This document shows positions 25,226 to 35,021 of a stretch of 64,000 nucleotides of DNA, in pieces; within the stretch, counting starts at the first letter, position 1; each line of letters opens with the position of its first letter. The DNA comes from Pseudooceanicola sp050897975 (GTDB lineage: Bacteria > Pseudomonadota > Alphaproteobacteria > Rhodobacterales > Rhodobacteraceae): assembly GCF_050897975.1 (NCBI RefSeq), contig NZ_JBPAXY010000002.1:372001-436000 (forward strand), in the 5' to 3' direction. The translations under genes and the position numbers were made by a program. The notes under the pieces are model-generated. The model did no database searches, was not told the DNA's origin, and saw only the letters and a program-made list of their open reading frames with translations.

Positions 25226-25272
25226 AAAAGCGCAAAGTGCGCCTCCGGGTCCGGGCCCAAGCCCGGGCCCGG
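25226..25272 (-). terminator. Probable terminator after hemY
   Basis: Directly after the hemY stop, CCGGGCCCGGGC-type strands (25272-25261 and 25256-25245) form a 12-bp stem with one G-U pair and a four-base loop. A second small hairpin, GCGCA-CTT-TGCGC (25242-25230), follows and is itself followed by TTTT. Together they look like an intrinsic terminator for the hemD-mic60-hemY unit. Confidence 0.65.
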
Positions 25273-25280
25273 GGAGCCGG

Positions 25281-26837
25281 TCAGCGGCGCTCGGGCGTGG
25301 TGGGCTCGGGCGGCAGGACCTCGGCATCGGGCACCTCTTCCACCGCGGCCTCGGTGGGGGTGTCGGGCGCCTCCTCCGGGGCCTCGGCCAGGCCAGAGGC
25401 GCCGGGCATCTCGGGCGGGGTGGCGGCCTGGGCCTCGGCGGGCACGGGCGCACCCTCGTCCACCCGGCCGACGATCAGCGGCAGCATCGCGCTGGCCATG
25501 GGGGTCTGGTAGTCGGCGGCGGGGGCGTCCTTCCAGGCCAGGGTATCGAAGGCCTGGCAATGTTCGCAGACCGGCACCCATTCGGCGTGGATGTGGTGGC
25601 AGTTCTCGCAGGTCCATTGCGGGCCGCGCGGGGCCGAAACGGCGCGCGCCAGCCAGCCCTTGACGATGGCATCCGGCGCCCCTTCGCCACGTTCGATGGC
25701 CGCCATGATGGTCAGGGCGCGGGCATCGGGTTTCTCGGTCGCCAGATCGCCCAGGGCCTTGCGGGCGGCGGGGAAATCCTCGGCCGCGATCAGCAGTTCG
25801 GCCTGCAACAGGCGGGTTTCGCGATGCTCGGGGTGGATGCGGGTCAGGGTCTTGAACCGTTTCAGCCGGGCCTGGGCGTCTTCCTCGGGCTCGATGGCAG
25901 CAAAGGCGGCAGCCAGGTCGGGATGCGGCGAGGCCTCCCAGGCCTTTTTCAGCACCCGGGTGGCATATTTCGGCTTGCCCTGCTCGGCATAGGCGCGGGC
26001 GGCGAAACAGGCGGCGGGGATCAGGTCGGGCGACAGGCGGTTGGCCTCGATGGCGGCCTCGCGCATCTCGATGGTGCTGTCCTCGGCCAGCACCGTCTTG
26101 GCCTCGCTGAGGGCCAGAACCGCATCGCGGCGCTTGTGCACGTCGCGGGGCAGGGCGCCATGGCGCAGCTTGGCCTTCAAAGTGCCACGCGCGCCGGTCC
26201 AGTCCTCTTTCGCGGCCTGGAGCCGCAGCAGCGTGTCCTGCACCTCGACATGGGCGGGCTTCAGGGCAAAGGCCTTCTCGGCCAGCTTCATGGCCTTCTC
26301 GGTATCGCCGGCCTCCAGCTTTTGCTTCATCAGACCGCGCACGCCGACAAAGCGGGTGCGTTCATCGGTCACCAGCCGCTTGTAGGCCTCTTCGGCGCGG
26401 CGCTTGTCGCCCGCCACCTCGGCGGCCTGGGCGATGACCAGCGTCGTCAGGTCGGGCCGGTCGAGGTATTTTTCGGCCTTCGTCGCCTTGGCCATGGCCA
26501 GCCGCCCCTCGCCCGAGGCCAGGGCCATCAGGCTGTCGGACAGCGCGTTGAAGCCCTTGCGCTCGCGGTTGCGGTCGAAATAGCGGCTCAGCGCCGTTTC
26601 ATCGCCGTTGATGAACTTCAGCAGGGCGATCAGCAGACCCGCCAGTTTCAGCAGCAGCCAGATCGCCAGCACCAGCAGCAGCAGGGCGATGACCGCGCGA
26701 ATGGGCGTCAGGTTGAACTCCATCGCGCCAAAGGCGATGCGCACCCCGCCGTCCAGTTCCAGCAGGTAGGAGGCGCCGAAGGTGGCGGCGGCCACCAGAA
26801 CGACAAAGACGAGGATTTTCACCAGGGACCAGAGCAT
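25281..26837 (-). CDS. hemY: HemY-like TPR membrane protein
   Basis: A 518-residue protein with two N-terminal membrane segments (about residues 5-27 and 45-68, the second rich in Leu/Ile: VIALLLLVLAIWLLLKLAG). Repeated TPR helices follow, including AEKAFALKPAHVEVQDTLLR and ARKALGDLATEKPDA. A CENCHHIHAEWVPVCEHC cluster near residue 405 gives four cysteines and looks like a zinc knuckle. It is the proteobacterial HemY of haem gene clusters (not protoporphyrinogen oxidase HemY/HemG). Its exact role in haem synthesis is poorly defined in the family. It is 10 bases after mic60; the C-terminus is acidic and Pro-rich. Confidence 0.87.
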   Translation of the reverse strand: MLWSLVKILVFVVLVAAATFGASYLLELDGGVRIAFGAMEFNLTPIRAVIALLLLVLAIWLLLKLAGLLIALLKFINGDETALSRYFDRNRERKGFNALSDSLMALASGEGRLAMAKATKAEKYLDRPDLTTLVIAQAAEVAGDKRRAEEAYKRLVTDERTRFVGVRGLMKQKLEAGDTEKAMKLAEKAFALKPAHVEVQDTLLRLQAAKEDWTGARGTLKAKLRHGALPRDVHKRRDAVLALSEAKTVLAEDSTIEMREAAIEANRLSPDLIPAACFAARAYAEQGKPKYATRVLKKAWEASPHPDLAAAFAAIEPEEDAQARLKRFKTLTRIHPEHRETRLLQAELLIAAEDFPAARKALGDLATEKPDARALTIMAAIERGEGAPDAIVKGWLARAVSAPRGPQWTCENCHHIHAEWVPVCEHCQAFDTLAWKDAPAADYQTPMASAMLPLIVGRVDEGAPVPAEAQAATPPEMPGASGLAEAPEEAPDTPTEAAVEEVPDAEVLPPEPTTPERR

Positions 26838-26847
26838 TGCGTCTTCC

Positions 26848-28164
26848 TTACTTCGTCGTCGCGTCAGACAGGGTTTCGGCGGCGGCCTCGGCCTCGGCCC
26901 GGGTGCGGGCCAGGTCCATCCAGTTGCCCATGGCCAGCAGGGCCGGTTCCGGCAGCCCGTCCAGCTCGACCAGAACGGTTTGCAGATCGCCGTCTTTCAG
27001 CGCCGCCTCGGCGCGCGACAGGATGGCGTCGGGATCGCTGCCTTCCTGCGGGGTCAGCGAGCGGGCGCCCAGCTGGTTCTTGAGGAAATCGTTGAACGAC
27101 CCACCCAGGCTGCCGTCGCGGGTTGCGGCCAGGGCGTCGCGGGCGGCCTCGGGGAAATCGTCGCGCAGCCGGGCCATGGTGGGCACCCCGGCGGGGGCGC
27201 TGGCCTCCAGCGGCGCGGGAACCTCCAGGCCCAGCTCGGCCAGGGTCTTCAGCGGCGCCTCGAAGGGCTCGCCCTGGTCCAGCGCCCCGTTCAGACGCAC
27301 CAGGGCGGCGCGGATCTGGGTATCGCGGGCGGTGGCGGCGGCATCGGCGCGCATCTGCTGACTGTCGTTGACCATGCCCTCGATCTCGGCGCGCTGGTCC
27401 TCCATCGCCTGTTGCAGGCGGGCCAGCTCGTCCTCGTAGGCGGCGATGGCGGCGTCCGAGACGCTTTCGGACAGGGGCTGTTTCTCCAGCGCGTCGACCC
27501 GGGCGGTCAGCGCGTCCAGATCGGCGCGGGCGCTGTCGAGGGATGATTGCAGGGCGGCAAAGCTGGTTTCCATGTCCGACAGGCCGGTGGTGACATCGGA
27601 CAGGGCCGAAAGGTCGGGGCCCGCGTCCAGCTGGGCCTGCATGTCCTCGATCGCGGCGGCCTGATCGCGCTGTGCCTGCTCCAGGGCGGTGGTGTCGACC
27701 GGGGGGAAGGCGATCATCGCGGCGCCAAAGCCGATGCCGGCGGCCACCACGCCACCCAGAAGGGCAGCGCCAAAGCCGCCACGCCGGGCGGGGGCCGTCT
27801 CGGCCCCTGTCGGCGCCGCCTCGGTGCGGATCTCTTCGGGGGTCTCTTCAGCGGGGGCGGCGGCGGGGGTGTCCTCGGCCTCCAGCCGGTCGTCACCGGC
27901 GGCCAGGGGGCTTTCCTCGTCCAGGTCGGCCAGCTCCTCGTCGGGCAGGGCGGCGGGGGCCGTGCCCTCGGCACCCTCGCGCGGGTCGTGTTCGGGAGCG
28001 TTCAAGGCCGGTGCCGCATCGGCCCCGTCGTCCTTGGGATCATGCTCGGGCGCGGTCAGCCCCGCCTCGGTGGTGACGTCTTCCTCTGGCGCGGCCTCGT
28101 GCTGGCTGGCCTCCGCATCCGTCTGGCTGCGATTTTCGGTCTCGTCGTCCCTGGTCTGAGCCAA
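26848..28164 (-). CDS. Alphaproteobacterial Mic60 (mitofilin) family membrane protein
   Basis: A 438-residue protein with a long acidic, Ala/Pro/Glu-rich N-terminal region and one membrane segment around residues 130-155 (FGAALLGGVVAAGIGFGAAM). A coiled coil follows at about 165-290 (ALEQAQRDQAAAIEDMQAQL), and the C-terminal part is mitofilin-like. Linkage of Mic60 to hemD and hemY is a known feature of Alphaproteobacteria, and the family shapes intracytoplasmic or inner membrane contact sites. The start is a TTG at 28164 seven bases after GAAGGGG. No better in-frame ATG gives the acidic N-terminus, so the start is moderately certain. Confidence 0.82.
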   Translation of the reverse strand: MAQTRDDETENRSQTDAEASQHEAAPEEDVTTEAGLTAPEHDPKDDGADAAPALNAPEHDPREGAEGTAPAALPDEELADLDEESPLAAGDDRLEAEDTPAAAPAEETPEEIRTEAAPTGAETAPARRGGFGAALLGGVVAAGIGFGAAMIAFPPVDTTALEQAQRDQAAAIEDMQAQLDAGPDLSALSDVTTGLSDMETSFAALQSSLDSARADLDALTARVDALEKQPLSESVSDAAIAAYEDELARLQQAMEDQRAEIEGMVNDSQQMRADAAATARDTQIRAALVRLNGALDQGEPFEAPLKTLAELGLEVPAPLEASAPAGVPTMARLRDDFPEAARDALAATRDGSLGGSFNDFLKNQLGARSLTPQEGSDPDAILSRAEAALKDGDLQTVLVELDGLPEPALLAMGNWMDLARTRAEAEAAAETLSDATTK

Positions 28165-28241
28165 TGATCAACCCCTTCGCTTCTGGCCCTTCGGTGCGGG
28201 CGTTCGATTCTGGGCACCTGTCGCGGCGCGTCCCCGGCAGC

Positions 28242-28958
28242 TTAGACCCCACCTTGCTCTGCCTCAAGCTGATGCGCTGCGGCGATAAGTCCAGACAATA
28301 GGCTCAGCATGGTTTCGCCGTCCGGAGAGGCGGCGATGACGCAGCGTCGCGGCGCCAGGGCGCGCAGCGGCTCGGCCGCCGCCGGGCTGATCGCCGCCAC
28401 CAGCAGGGGCGCATCCCCCTGCCATTCCGCCATCAGCCGCCGCGCCGCCCCGGGCGAATAGACCGGCGCCACCACCGGCGCGCGGCCCTGCATCGCCTGC
28501 CGGGCCTCTGCCGTGGCGGGCAGGGGGGCCTGGGCGTAGCCCTCGATCGCGCGGGCCGACAGCCCGGCTGCGCTTAACCGCGCCACCAGATCGCCGCGAT
28601 GCTGGGCGCCGCGAATGTGCAGCAAAGGCGCGCCGGGCGCCTGATCCAGCAGCAGGGCCAGCAGCGCCTCGGCATCGCCCCCGGCCGAGACCGCCTGCAA
28701 CCCCGCCGCCCGCGCCGCCTGCGCCGTGGCATCGCCCACGCACCAGGCGCGGGTCGCCCGCCCCCCGGCGCGGGCATAGGCCCGGACCCCATTGCGCGAG
28801 GTGAAGATCACCTCGAACGGGTCCTCGGGCAGGGCGATGTCGTGCAACCGGATCTCTTGCAGGGGCGAGACGACCAGCCGCAGATCCGGCGCGCGCAGCC
28901 GCGCGGCCAGGGCCGTGGCCTCTGGTTCGGGGCGGGTGATCATCACGATGGGGGCCAT
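28242..28958 (-). CDS. hemD: Uroporphyrinogen-III synthase
   Basis: A 238-residue HemD that closes and flips the D ring of hydroxymethylbilane to form uroporphyrinogen III. The family's weakly conserved landmarks are visible: an N-terminal MITRPEPEATALAARL, FTSRNGVRAYARAG (phosphate/propionate-binding loop), and VGDATAQAARAAGLQ. It is the first gene of the hemD-mic60-hemY unit and is divergent from tsaD. hemC, often its upstream neighbour in other bacteria, is absent from the 98-base gap. Confidence 0.9.
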   Translation of the reverse strand: MAPIVMITRPEPEATALAARLRAPDLRLVVSPLQEIRLHDIALPEDPFEVIFTSRNGVRAYARAGGRATRAWCVGDATAQAARAAGLQAVSAGGDAEALLALLLDQAPGAPLLHIRGAQHRGDLVARLSAAGLSARAIEGYAQAPLPATAEARQAMQGRAPVVAPVYSPGAARRLMAEWQGDAPLLVAAISPAAAEPLRALAPRRCVIAASPDGETMLSLLSGLIAAAHQLEAEQGGV

Positions 28959-29056
28959 GCCCGCGTCCTCGCTCGGCTCCGTGCTGGGGCCGTCGATATT
29001 GTTCCCGGCCCCGCCCAGTGCTACCCCCCAAGCATAGGTTTCGCAACGGACAGACC

Positions 29057-30148
29057 ATGACCCGCCCCCTGACCCTTCTTGGCATCGAAAGCAGCTGCGA
29101 CGACACCGGCGCGGCGCTGGTCACCGGCCAGCCCGGGGCGGCGCGGGTCCTGTCCTCGGTGGTCGAGGGCCAGGCCGAGCTGCACGCGGCCTTCGGCGGC
29201 GTGGTGCCCGAGATCGCGGCCCGCGCCCATGCGGAACGGATCGACGCCTGCGTGATCCGCGCCCTGGACGAGGCCGGGATGGATCTGGCCCAGGTCGACG
29301 CCATCGCCGTCACCGCCGGGCCGGGGCTGATCGGCGGCGTCCTGTCCGGCGTCATGTGCGCCAAGGGGCTGGCGGCGGCGACGGGCAAGCCGCTGATCGG
29401 GGTCAACCACCTGGCGGGCCATGCCCTGACCCCGCGGCTGACCGATGGCGCGCCCTTCCCCTATCTGATGCTGCTGGTCTCGGGCGGGCATTGCCAGTTC
29501 CTGCTGGTCCACGCCGCCGACCGCTTTACCCGCCTGGGCGGCACCATCGACGATGCCCCGGGCGAGGCCTTCGACAAGACCGCTCGCCTGCTGGCCCTGC
29601 CGCAGCCCGGCGGCCCGGCGGTGGAACGCACCGCGCGCGAGGGCGATGCCAAACGCTTTCGCTTTCCCCGGCCGCTGCTGGACCGGCCCGGCTGCGACAT
29701 GTCCTTCTCGGGGCTGAAAACCGCGCTGCTGCGAGAACGCGATGCGCTGATGCAGGACAACACGCTGCGCGCGGGCGACCGGGCGGACCTTTGCGCCGGG
29801 TTCCAGCAGGCGGTGGTGGACGTGCTGCGCGAAAAGACGGCGCGGGCGCTGGATCTGTACCTGGCCGAGGCGCCCACCCAGCCGATGATCGCCGTGGCAG
29901 GGGGCGTGGCGGCCAATGGCGCCATCCGCGCCGCCCTGACCGAACTGTGCGAGGGGCGCGGCGTGGCCTTCACCGCGCCGCCGCTGGCGCTGTGCACCGA
30001 CAATGCGGCGATGATCGCCTATGCGGGGCTGGAACGCTTCGCCGCAGGCGAGGTGGACGACATGACCCTGGTCGCCCGCCCGCGCTGGCCGCTGGACCAA
30101 CGCGCGCCCGCCCTGCTGGGAACGGGCAAGAAGGGGGCCAAGGCATGA
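29057..30148 (+). CDS. tsaD: tRNA N6-threonylcarbamoyladenosine transferase TsaD
   Basis: A 363-residue member of the Kae1/TsaD family that transfers threonylcarbamoyl to A37 of ANN-reading tRNAs, together with TsaB, TsaC and TsaE. ESSCDDTGAALV is the N-terminal ASKHA phosphate loop. HAERID and HLAGH supply the metal-binding histidines, and VSGGHCQFL and AVAGGVAANGAIR are conserved. ATG 29057 (MTRPLTLLG) is chosen because the start-proximal motif then lies at the usual place. tsaE is at 56877, far away. The stop overlaps the gpsA start by four bases. Confidence 0.97.
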   Translation: MTRPLTLLGIESSCDDTGAALVTGQPGAARVLSSVVEGQAELHAAFGGVVPEIAARAHAERIDACVIRALDEAGMDLAQVDAIAVTAGPGLIGGVLSGVMCAKGLAAATGKPLIGVNHLAGHALTPRLTDGAPFPYLMLLVSGGHCQFLLVHAADRFTRLGGTIDDAPGEAFDKTARLLALPQPGGPAVERTAREGDAKRFRFPRPLLDRPGCDMSFSGLKTALLRERDALMQDNTLRAGDRADLCAGFQQAVVDVLREKTARALDLYLAEAPTQPMIAVAGGVAANGAIRAALTELCEGRGVAFTAPPLALCTDNAAMIAYAGLERFAAGEVDDMTLVARPRWPLDQRAPALLGTGKKGAKA

Positions 30149-31119
30149 GCGCGGCGCCGATCTCTGTCCTGGGCGCGGGCGCCTTCGGGACGGCCCTGGC
30201 CACCTCTTTCGCGGCCCAGGGGCCCGTCTGGCTTTGGGGGCGCAACGCCGAGGTCATGGCGCAGATGCAAAAGGGTCGCCGCTGCCCGCGCCTGCCCGGC
30301 GTGACCCTGGCGCCCGGGCTGACCTGTTCGGCAGACATCGCCCAGCTGCCCGAAAGCGGCCCCGTCCTGCTGGCCGTGCCGATGCAGCAGCTGCGCGCGG
30401 TGACCACGCGCTTTGCCACCGCCCTGGCGGACCGGACGCTGGTGCTGTGCTGCAAGGGGATCGAATTGTCGACCGGGCTGCGCGCCAGCCAGGTGCTGGC
30501 CGAAACCCTGCCCCAGGCGCAGGTGGCCGTGCTGACCGGGCCCAGCTTCGCCGCCGACATCGCGCGCGGCTTGCCCACGGCGCTGACCCTGGCCTGCGCC
30601 GATGCGGACTGCGCGGCGCGGCTGCAAGAGGTGCTTCAGGCACCGCATCTGCGCCTTTACCGCACCACCGACGTGACCGGGGCGGAACTGGGCGGGGCGC
30701 TGAAGAACGTCATCGCCATCGCCTGCGGCGCGGCCATTGGCGCGGGCCTGGGCGACAGCGCGCGGGCCGCGCTGATGACCCGGGGATACGCGGAAATGTC
30801 ACGCATGGCCAAGGCACTCGGCGCCTCGCCCGCGACCCTGGCGGGGCTGTCGGGCTTTGGCGATCTGGCGCTGACCTGTACCTCGGAGGGGTCGCGCAAC
30901 TACCGCCTGGGCCTGGCCATCGGCCGGGGCGAGGCCTTTGATCCCGCCGTCACCGTCGAAGGTGCCGCCACGGCCCGGGCCACCGATGCCCTGGCCCGGC
31001 GCGAGGGCTGGGATCTGCCGATCACCGCCGCCGTCACCGGCCTTGTGAACGGCCAGCTGGATGTGAAAACTGCCATGGCGCACCTTCTGGCGCGCCCCCT
31101 GAAAGAGGAAACCCCATGA
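30145..31119 (+). CDS. gpsA: Glycerol-3-phosphate dehydrogenase [NAD(P)+]
   Basis: A 324-residue enzyme reducing dihydroxyacetone phosphate to sn-glycerol 3-phosphate for phospholipids. The N-terminal Rossmann motif is VLGAGAFGTALA. LTGPSFAADIARGLPTA and ALKNVIAIACGAAIGAGLG (with catalytic Lys in GGALKNV) are the diagnostic segments, and GLSGFGDLALTCTSEGSRN closes the active site. The ATG overlaps the tsaD stop (ATGA), and its own end overlaps the YciI gene by four bases. The tsaD-gpsA pairing is common in Alphaproteobacteria. Confidence 0.97.
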   Translation: MSAAPISVLGAGAFGTALATSFAAQGPVWLWGRNAEVMAQMQKGRRCPRLPGVTLAPGLTCSADIAQLPESGPVLLAVPMQQLRAVTTRFATALADRTLVLCCKGIELSTGLRASQVLAETLPQAQVAVLTGPSFAADIARGLPTALTLACADADCAARLQEVLQAPHLRLYRTTDVTGAELGGALKNVIAIACGAAIGAGLGDSARAALMTRGYAEMSRMAKALGASPATLAGLSGFGDLALTCTSEGSRNYRLGLAIGRGEAFDPAVTVEGAATARATDALARREGWDLPITAAVTGLVNGQLDVKTAMAHLLARPLKEETP

Positions 31120-31391
31120 CCTTTATCCTGATCGCCCATGACAAGCCCGGCGCGCTGGAAATCCGCAAGGCCAACCGCGAGGCGCATCTGGCCTATCTGG
31201 CCGAGACCGGCGCCGGCACCTTCGGCGGCCCGATGCTGGACGCGGATGGCAATATGTGCGGCTCGATGCTGATCCTCGACCTGCCCGACCTGGCCGCGGC
31301 CGAGGCCTGGGCGGCGGGCGACCCCTACGCCAAGGCGGGCCTCTTCGCCTCGGTCGAGATCAAGGGCTTCAAGCAGGTGGTGGGCCTCTGA
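31116..31391 (+). CDS. YciI-like family protein
   Basis: A 91-residue ferredoxin-like-fold protein with the YciI pattern: ILIAHDKPGALEIRKANREAHLAYL at the N-terminus (family His/Asp pair) and PYAKAGLFASVEIKGF at the C-terminus. The family is small and mostly uncharacterised; a His-Asp dyad suggests a catalytic or binding role. It sits in a tight run after gpsA and before the EVE gene, overlapping both. Confidence 0.88.
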   Translation: MTFILIAHDKPGALEIRKANREAHLAYLAETGAGTFGGPMLDADGNMCGSMLILDLPDLAAAEAWAAGDPYAKAGLFASVEIKGFKQVVGL

Positions 31392-31813
31392 TGCGCTACT
31401 GGCTCTTCAAATCCGAACCGAACACCTGGGGGTGGGACGACCAGGTGGCGAAGGGCGCGGCGGGCGAGGAATGGGACGGCGTGCGCAACTACCAGGCGCG
31501 CAATTTCATGCGCGAGATGGAGCTGGGCGACCGGGGGTTCTTCTACCATTCGGTGAATGAAAAACGCGTGGTGGGCATCGTCGAGGTGATCGCCACGGCC
31601 CACCCCGACAGCAAGACGGACGATCCCCGCTGGGAGTGCGTGGACATCAAGGCGGTACGCCCCTTCGCAACGCCCGTCACCCTGGACCAGATCAAGGCCG
31701 ACGGACGGCTGGACGATATGGTTCTGGTGAAGAACTCGCGCCTGTCGGTGCAGCCGGTGACGGCGGAGGAATGGCGCCTTGTCTGCGCCCTGGGCGAGAC
31801 CGACCCGGACTGA
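31391..31813 (+). CDS. EVE domain-containing protein
   Basis: A 140-residue protein that is almost entirely one EVE (PUA-like) domain. It begins MRYWLFKSEPNTWGWDD, with EWDGVRNYQARNFMREM and GDRGFFYHS following; the aromatic pocket residues Trp and Tyr are present. EVE domains are thought to recognise modified bases in DNA or RNA. Its ATG overlaps the YciI stop by one base (TGATG). The neighbourhood of a tRNA-modifying gene (tsaD) may be relevant but is not proof of a tRNA role. Confidence 0.92.
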   Translation: MRYWLFKSEPNTWGWDDQVAKGAAGEEWDGVRNYQARNFMREMELGDRGFFYHSVNEKRVVGIVEVIATAHPDSKTDDPRWECVDIKAVRPFATPVTLDQIKADGRLDDMVLVKNSRLSVQPVTAEEWRLVCALGETDPD

Positions 31814-31860
31814 GGACAGGCCGCGCCCCCGTCGCGCGCGGCGCGACACCTAGAGGGGGC

Positions 31861-31934
31861 GGGGGCTCTGCCCCCCTTGAGCCCTCGCGGGCTCAATTCC
31901 CCCCGGGATATTTTTGGCAATGAGAAAGACAAGG
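31861..31934 (+). repeat. 3'-end repeat element, copy A (sense to the EVE gene)
   Basis: Two hairpins (GGGGGC-TCT-GCCCCC at 31861-31875 and TTGAGCCC-TCGC-GGGCTCAA at 31877-31896) are followed by a conserved segment. That segment reads GGGATATTTTTGGCAATGAG and continues AAAG (31905-31928). It begins 48 bases after the EVE stop and looks like a terminator with a T-run. Copies B and C share the segment from GGATATTT onward. Confidence 0.75.
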
Positions 31935-32051
31935 AGGCTGTCCCCTGAAAGCCCCGACCACCCCCCGGCTGTGACGTAGGCCAACCGCGCGCGGCGCCCG
32001 TGTTGGCGGACTTTGCAGCCGGGGCGCCGCCCGGGCTTTGGTGTGCGCCCC

Positions 32052-32110
32052 CCTTGCCTTTCTCATTGCCAGAAATATCCCCGCCGGAGGCATCGCCCGG
32101 CACGGGCGAT
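32052..32110 (-). repeat. 3'-end repeat element, copy B (sense to the DUF2853 gene)
   Basis: On the minus strand an 8-bp hairpin ATCGCCCG-TGC-CGGGCGAT (32110-32092) precedes GGGGATATTTCTGGCAATGA and continues GAAAGGCAAGG. It matches copy A over 29 bases (31906-31934) with two differences, in opposite orientation. It also matches copy C on both the core and the GCATCGCCCGGC hairpin part. It lies about 230 bases downstream of the DUF2853 stop. Confidence 0.75.
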
Positions 32111-32338
32111 AAAGGGGCGGCGCGGCCGCTGTGAGCCTGCGACCGACGGTCGGACAGCGGCGGAGGCCTGGAAAGAACGAAGGGGCCGGACAGCGCCCAA
32201 CCCCTTCGTCACCCCACGTGCTCCCTACACACCACACGTGATCTTTGAATAGGTCGGGCCGTACTGGCCGTGGCGAGGGTCTAGCATGAACTGCCCCGCC
32301 ACGACAAAGGATCAATGATTAGAATGCGATGGAACGGC

Positions 32339-32680
32339 TTAGCCGTAGACCGCTTCCTTGCCGAAATGCTTGACCAGCATGTAGTAGATCACCGCGCGGT
32401 ACTTGTTGCGCTCGGACTTGCCGTAGGTCTCGACCACGCTGTCGATCGCCTCCATCAAGGCGGGGCTGTCGGCCAGGCCCAATTTCTTGATCAGGAAATT
32501 GGCCTTCACCGTTTCCAGCTCGCCCGGCTGGCTGGAGGCCACGGTCGAGGCGTCGGCGTCATAGATGGTGGGACCGCAGCCGATGGTCACCTTCGTCAGA
32601 AGGTCCATATCCGGCTCCATCCCGCATTTGGTCTTCAGGTCCTCGGCATATTTCGCGATCAGATCGTCTCTCTTGCCCAT
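32339..32680 (-). CDS. DUF2853 family protein
   Basis: A 113-residue soluble protein starting MGKRDDLIAKYAEDLKTKCG and ending KYRAVIYYMLVKHFGKEAVYG, a pattern I recognise as DUF2853. It is predicted mostly helical with two cysteines (CGMEP, GCGPTIYD) and no membrane or signal sequence. Function is unknown. It is transcribed alone, divergent from the universal stress protein gene and convergent with the EVE gene. Confidence 0.85.
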   Translation of the reverse strand: MGKRDDLIAKYAEDLKTKCGMEPDMDLLTKVTIGCGPTIYDADASTVASSQPGELETVKANFLIKKLGLADSPALMEAIDSVVETYGKSERNKYRAVIYYMLVKHFGKEAVYG

Positions 32681-32933
32681 GAATAATCCCTCATCCTTCG
32701 GACCCGCCCCACGCGCATCCGTATGTCGAGGTTACGCATGAAGGCGGGGCAGAAGAAATCCCAATTTTTCATGCGAGGGAGCGTTTTTGCCCCTGAAACC
32801 GGCTGCAAAGGCGGGATTTTGCAAAAATTTCATGACATCGGGCGCCTCAGGGGTCACCCTGACGCCATGCGGCACCATGTCGCGCCGAACGCCCTGCGCA
32901 GCAACAGACAGGGCCGGGAACAGGGAGATTGGA

Positions 32934-33371
32934 ATGTCACAGGAAATCTTCGTGGTCGCCTACGAGGGCGATGACGACTCCGGCAGCCTGCTGGATTATG
33001 CCATCGCACGGGCAAAGAAGGAGGACGCGGCGCTGCATATCGTGCATGTGCTGGAATGGTCGCCCTATTCCTTCCTCACCCCGCAGGAAGTCGAGGAACG
33101 CCACGCCCGCCGCAAGGACGAGCTGTCGCGCGCCAAGGCGGTGATCATCGACCCGGCGGTGGCCAAGGCCGCCGAGGCCGGGCTGACCGCCGATGGCGAG
33201 ATCCGCTATGGCCAGGTGGTCGAGCTGATCGCCGATATCGCCACCAAGAAGGCGGCGGCGATGATCTTCGTCGGGCGCTCGGGGTCGAACTCGATCTCGG
33301 CCCGGGTCTTCGGCTCGGTGCCCCTGGGCCTGGCCCAGATCGCCCCCGTTCCCACCGTCATTGTCCCCTGA
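32934..33371 (+). CDS. Universal stress protein (UspA family)
   Basis: A 145-residue single Usp domain. It starts EIFVVAYEGDDDSGSLLDYA and ends with the nucleotide-binding-like FVGRSGSNSISARVFGSVPLGLAQIAPVPTVIVP, abbreviated here as GRSGSN...GSVPLGL. That resembles the G-x2-G-x9-G(S/T) ATP-binding pattern. ATG 32934 is chosen because CAGGGAGATTGG lies just upstream; longer readings run into non-coding DNA. It is 10 bases before the AGCS symporter gene and is probably cotranscribed with it. Confidence 0.9.
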   Translation: MSQEIFVVAYEGDDDSGSLLDYAIARAKKEDAALHIVHVLEWSPYSFLTPQEVEERHARRKDELSRAKAVIIDPAVAKAAEAGLTADGEIRYGQVVELIADIATKKAAAMIFVGRSGSNSISARVFGSVPLGLAQIAPVPTVIVP

Positions 33372-33381
33372 GGAGCCGTTC

Positions 33382-34923
<1,542 letters not shown>

Positions 34924-34960
34924 CGCGCCCCGGGCCTGACGGCCCCGGCAGAAATGGAAA

Positions 34961-34988
34961 GGCCCCGGTCGCAGGATCGGGGTCTTTT
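34961..34988 (+). terminator. Intrinsic terminator after the AGCS symporter gene
   Basis: GGCCCCGGTC-gcag-GATCGGGGTC forms a 10-bp stem with two G-U pairs and a four-base loop, followed directly by TTTT. It starts 38 bases after the symporter stop. Confidence 0.85.
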
Positions 34989-35021
34989 CACATGGGTCGG
35001 TCTGAGCGGGCGGGGCGCCGG

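Larger units (their letters stand above)
31814..32338. other. Non-coding stretch between convergent genes, dense in inverted repeats
   Basis: The 525-base gap between the 3' ends of the EVE and DUF2853 genes has no credible gene on either strand. It holds two oppositely oriented copies of the 3'-end repeat (31861-31934 and 32052-32110). It also has perfect inverted repeats at 32125-32132 with 32154-32161, 32177-32185 with 32201-32209, CACGTG at 32215 and 32235, GGCC at 32257 and 32266, and 32269-32275 with 32297-32303. A structured RNA is possible but does not match tmRNA, SRP RNA or RNase P landmarks. Confidence 0.6.

Noticed and set aside
31893..32315. Minus-strand open frame across the repeat-rich gap downstream of the EVE gene
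   Set aside because: It covers both repeat copies and several stem-loops, has no ribosome-binding site and shows no protein-like pattern.
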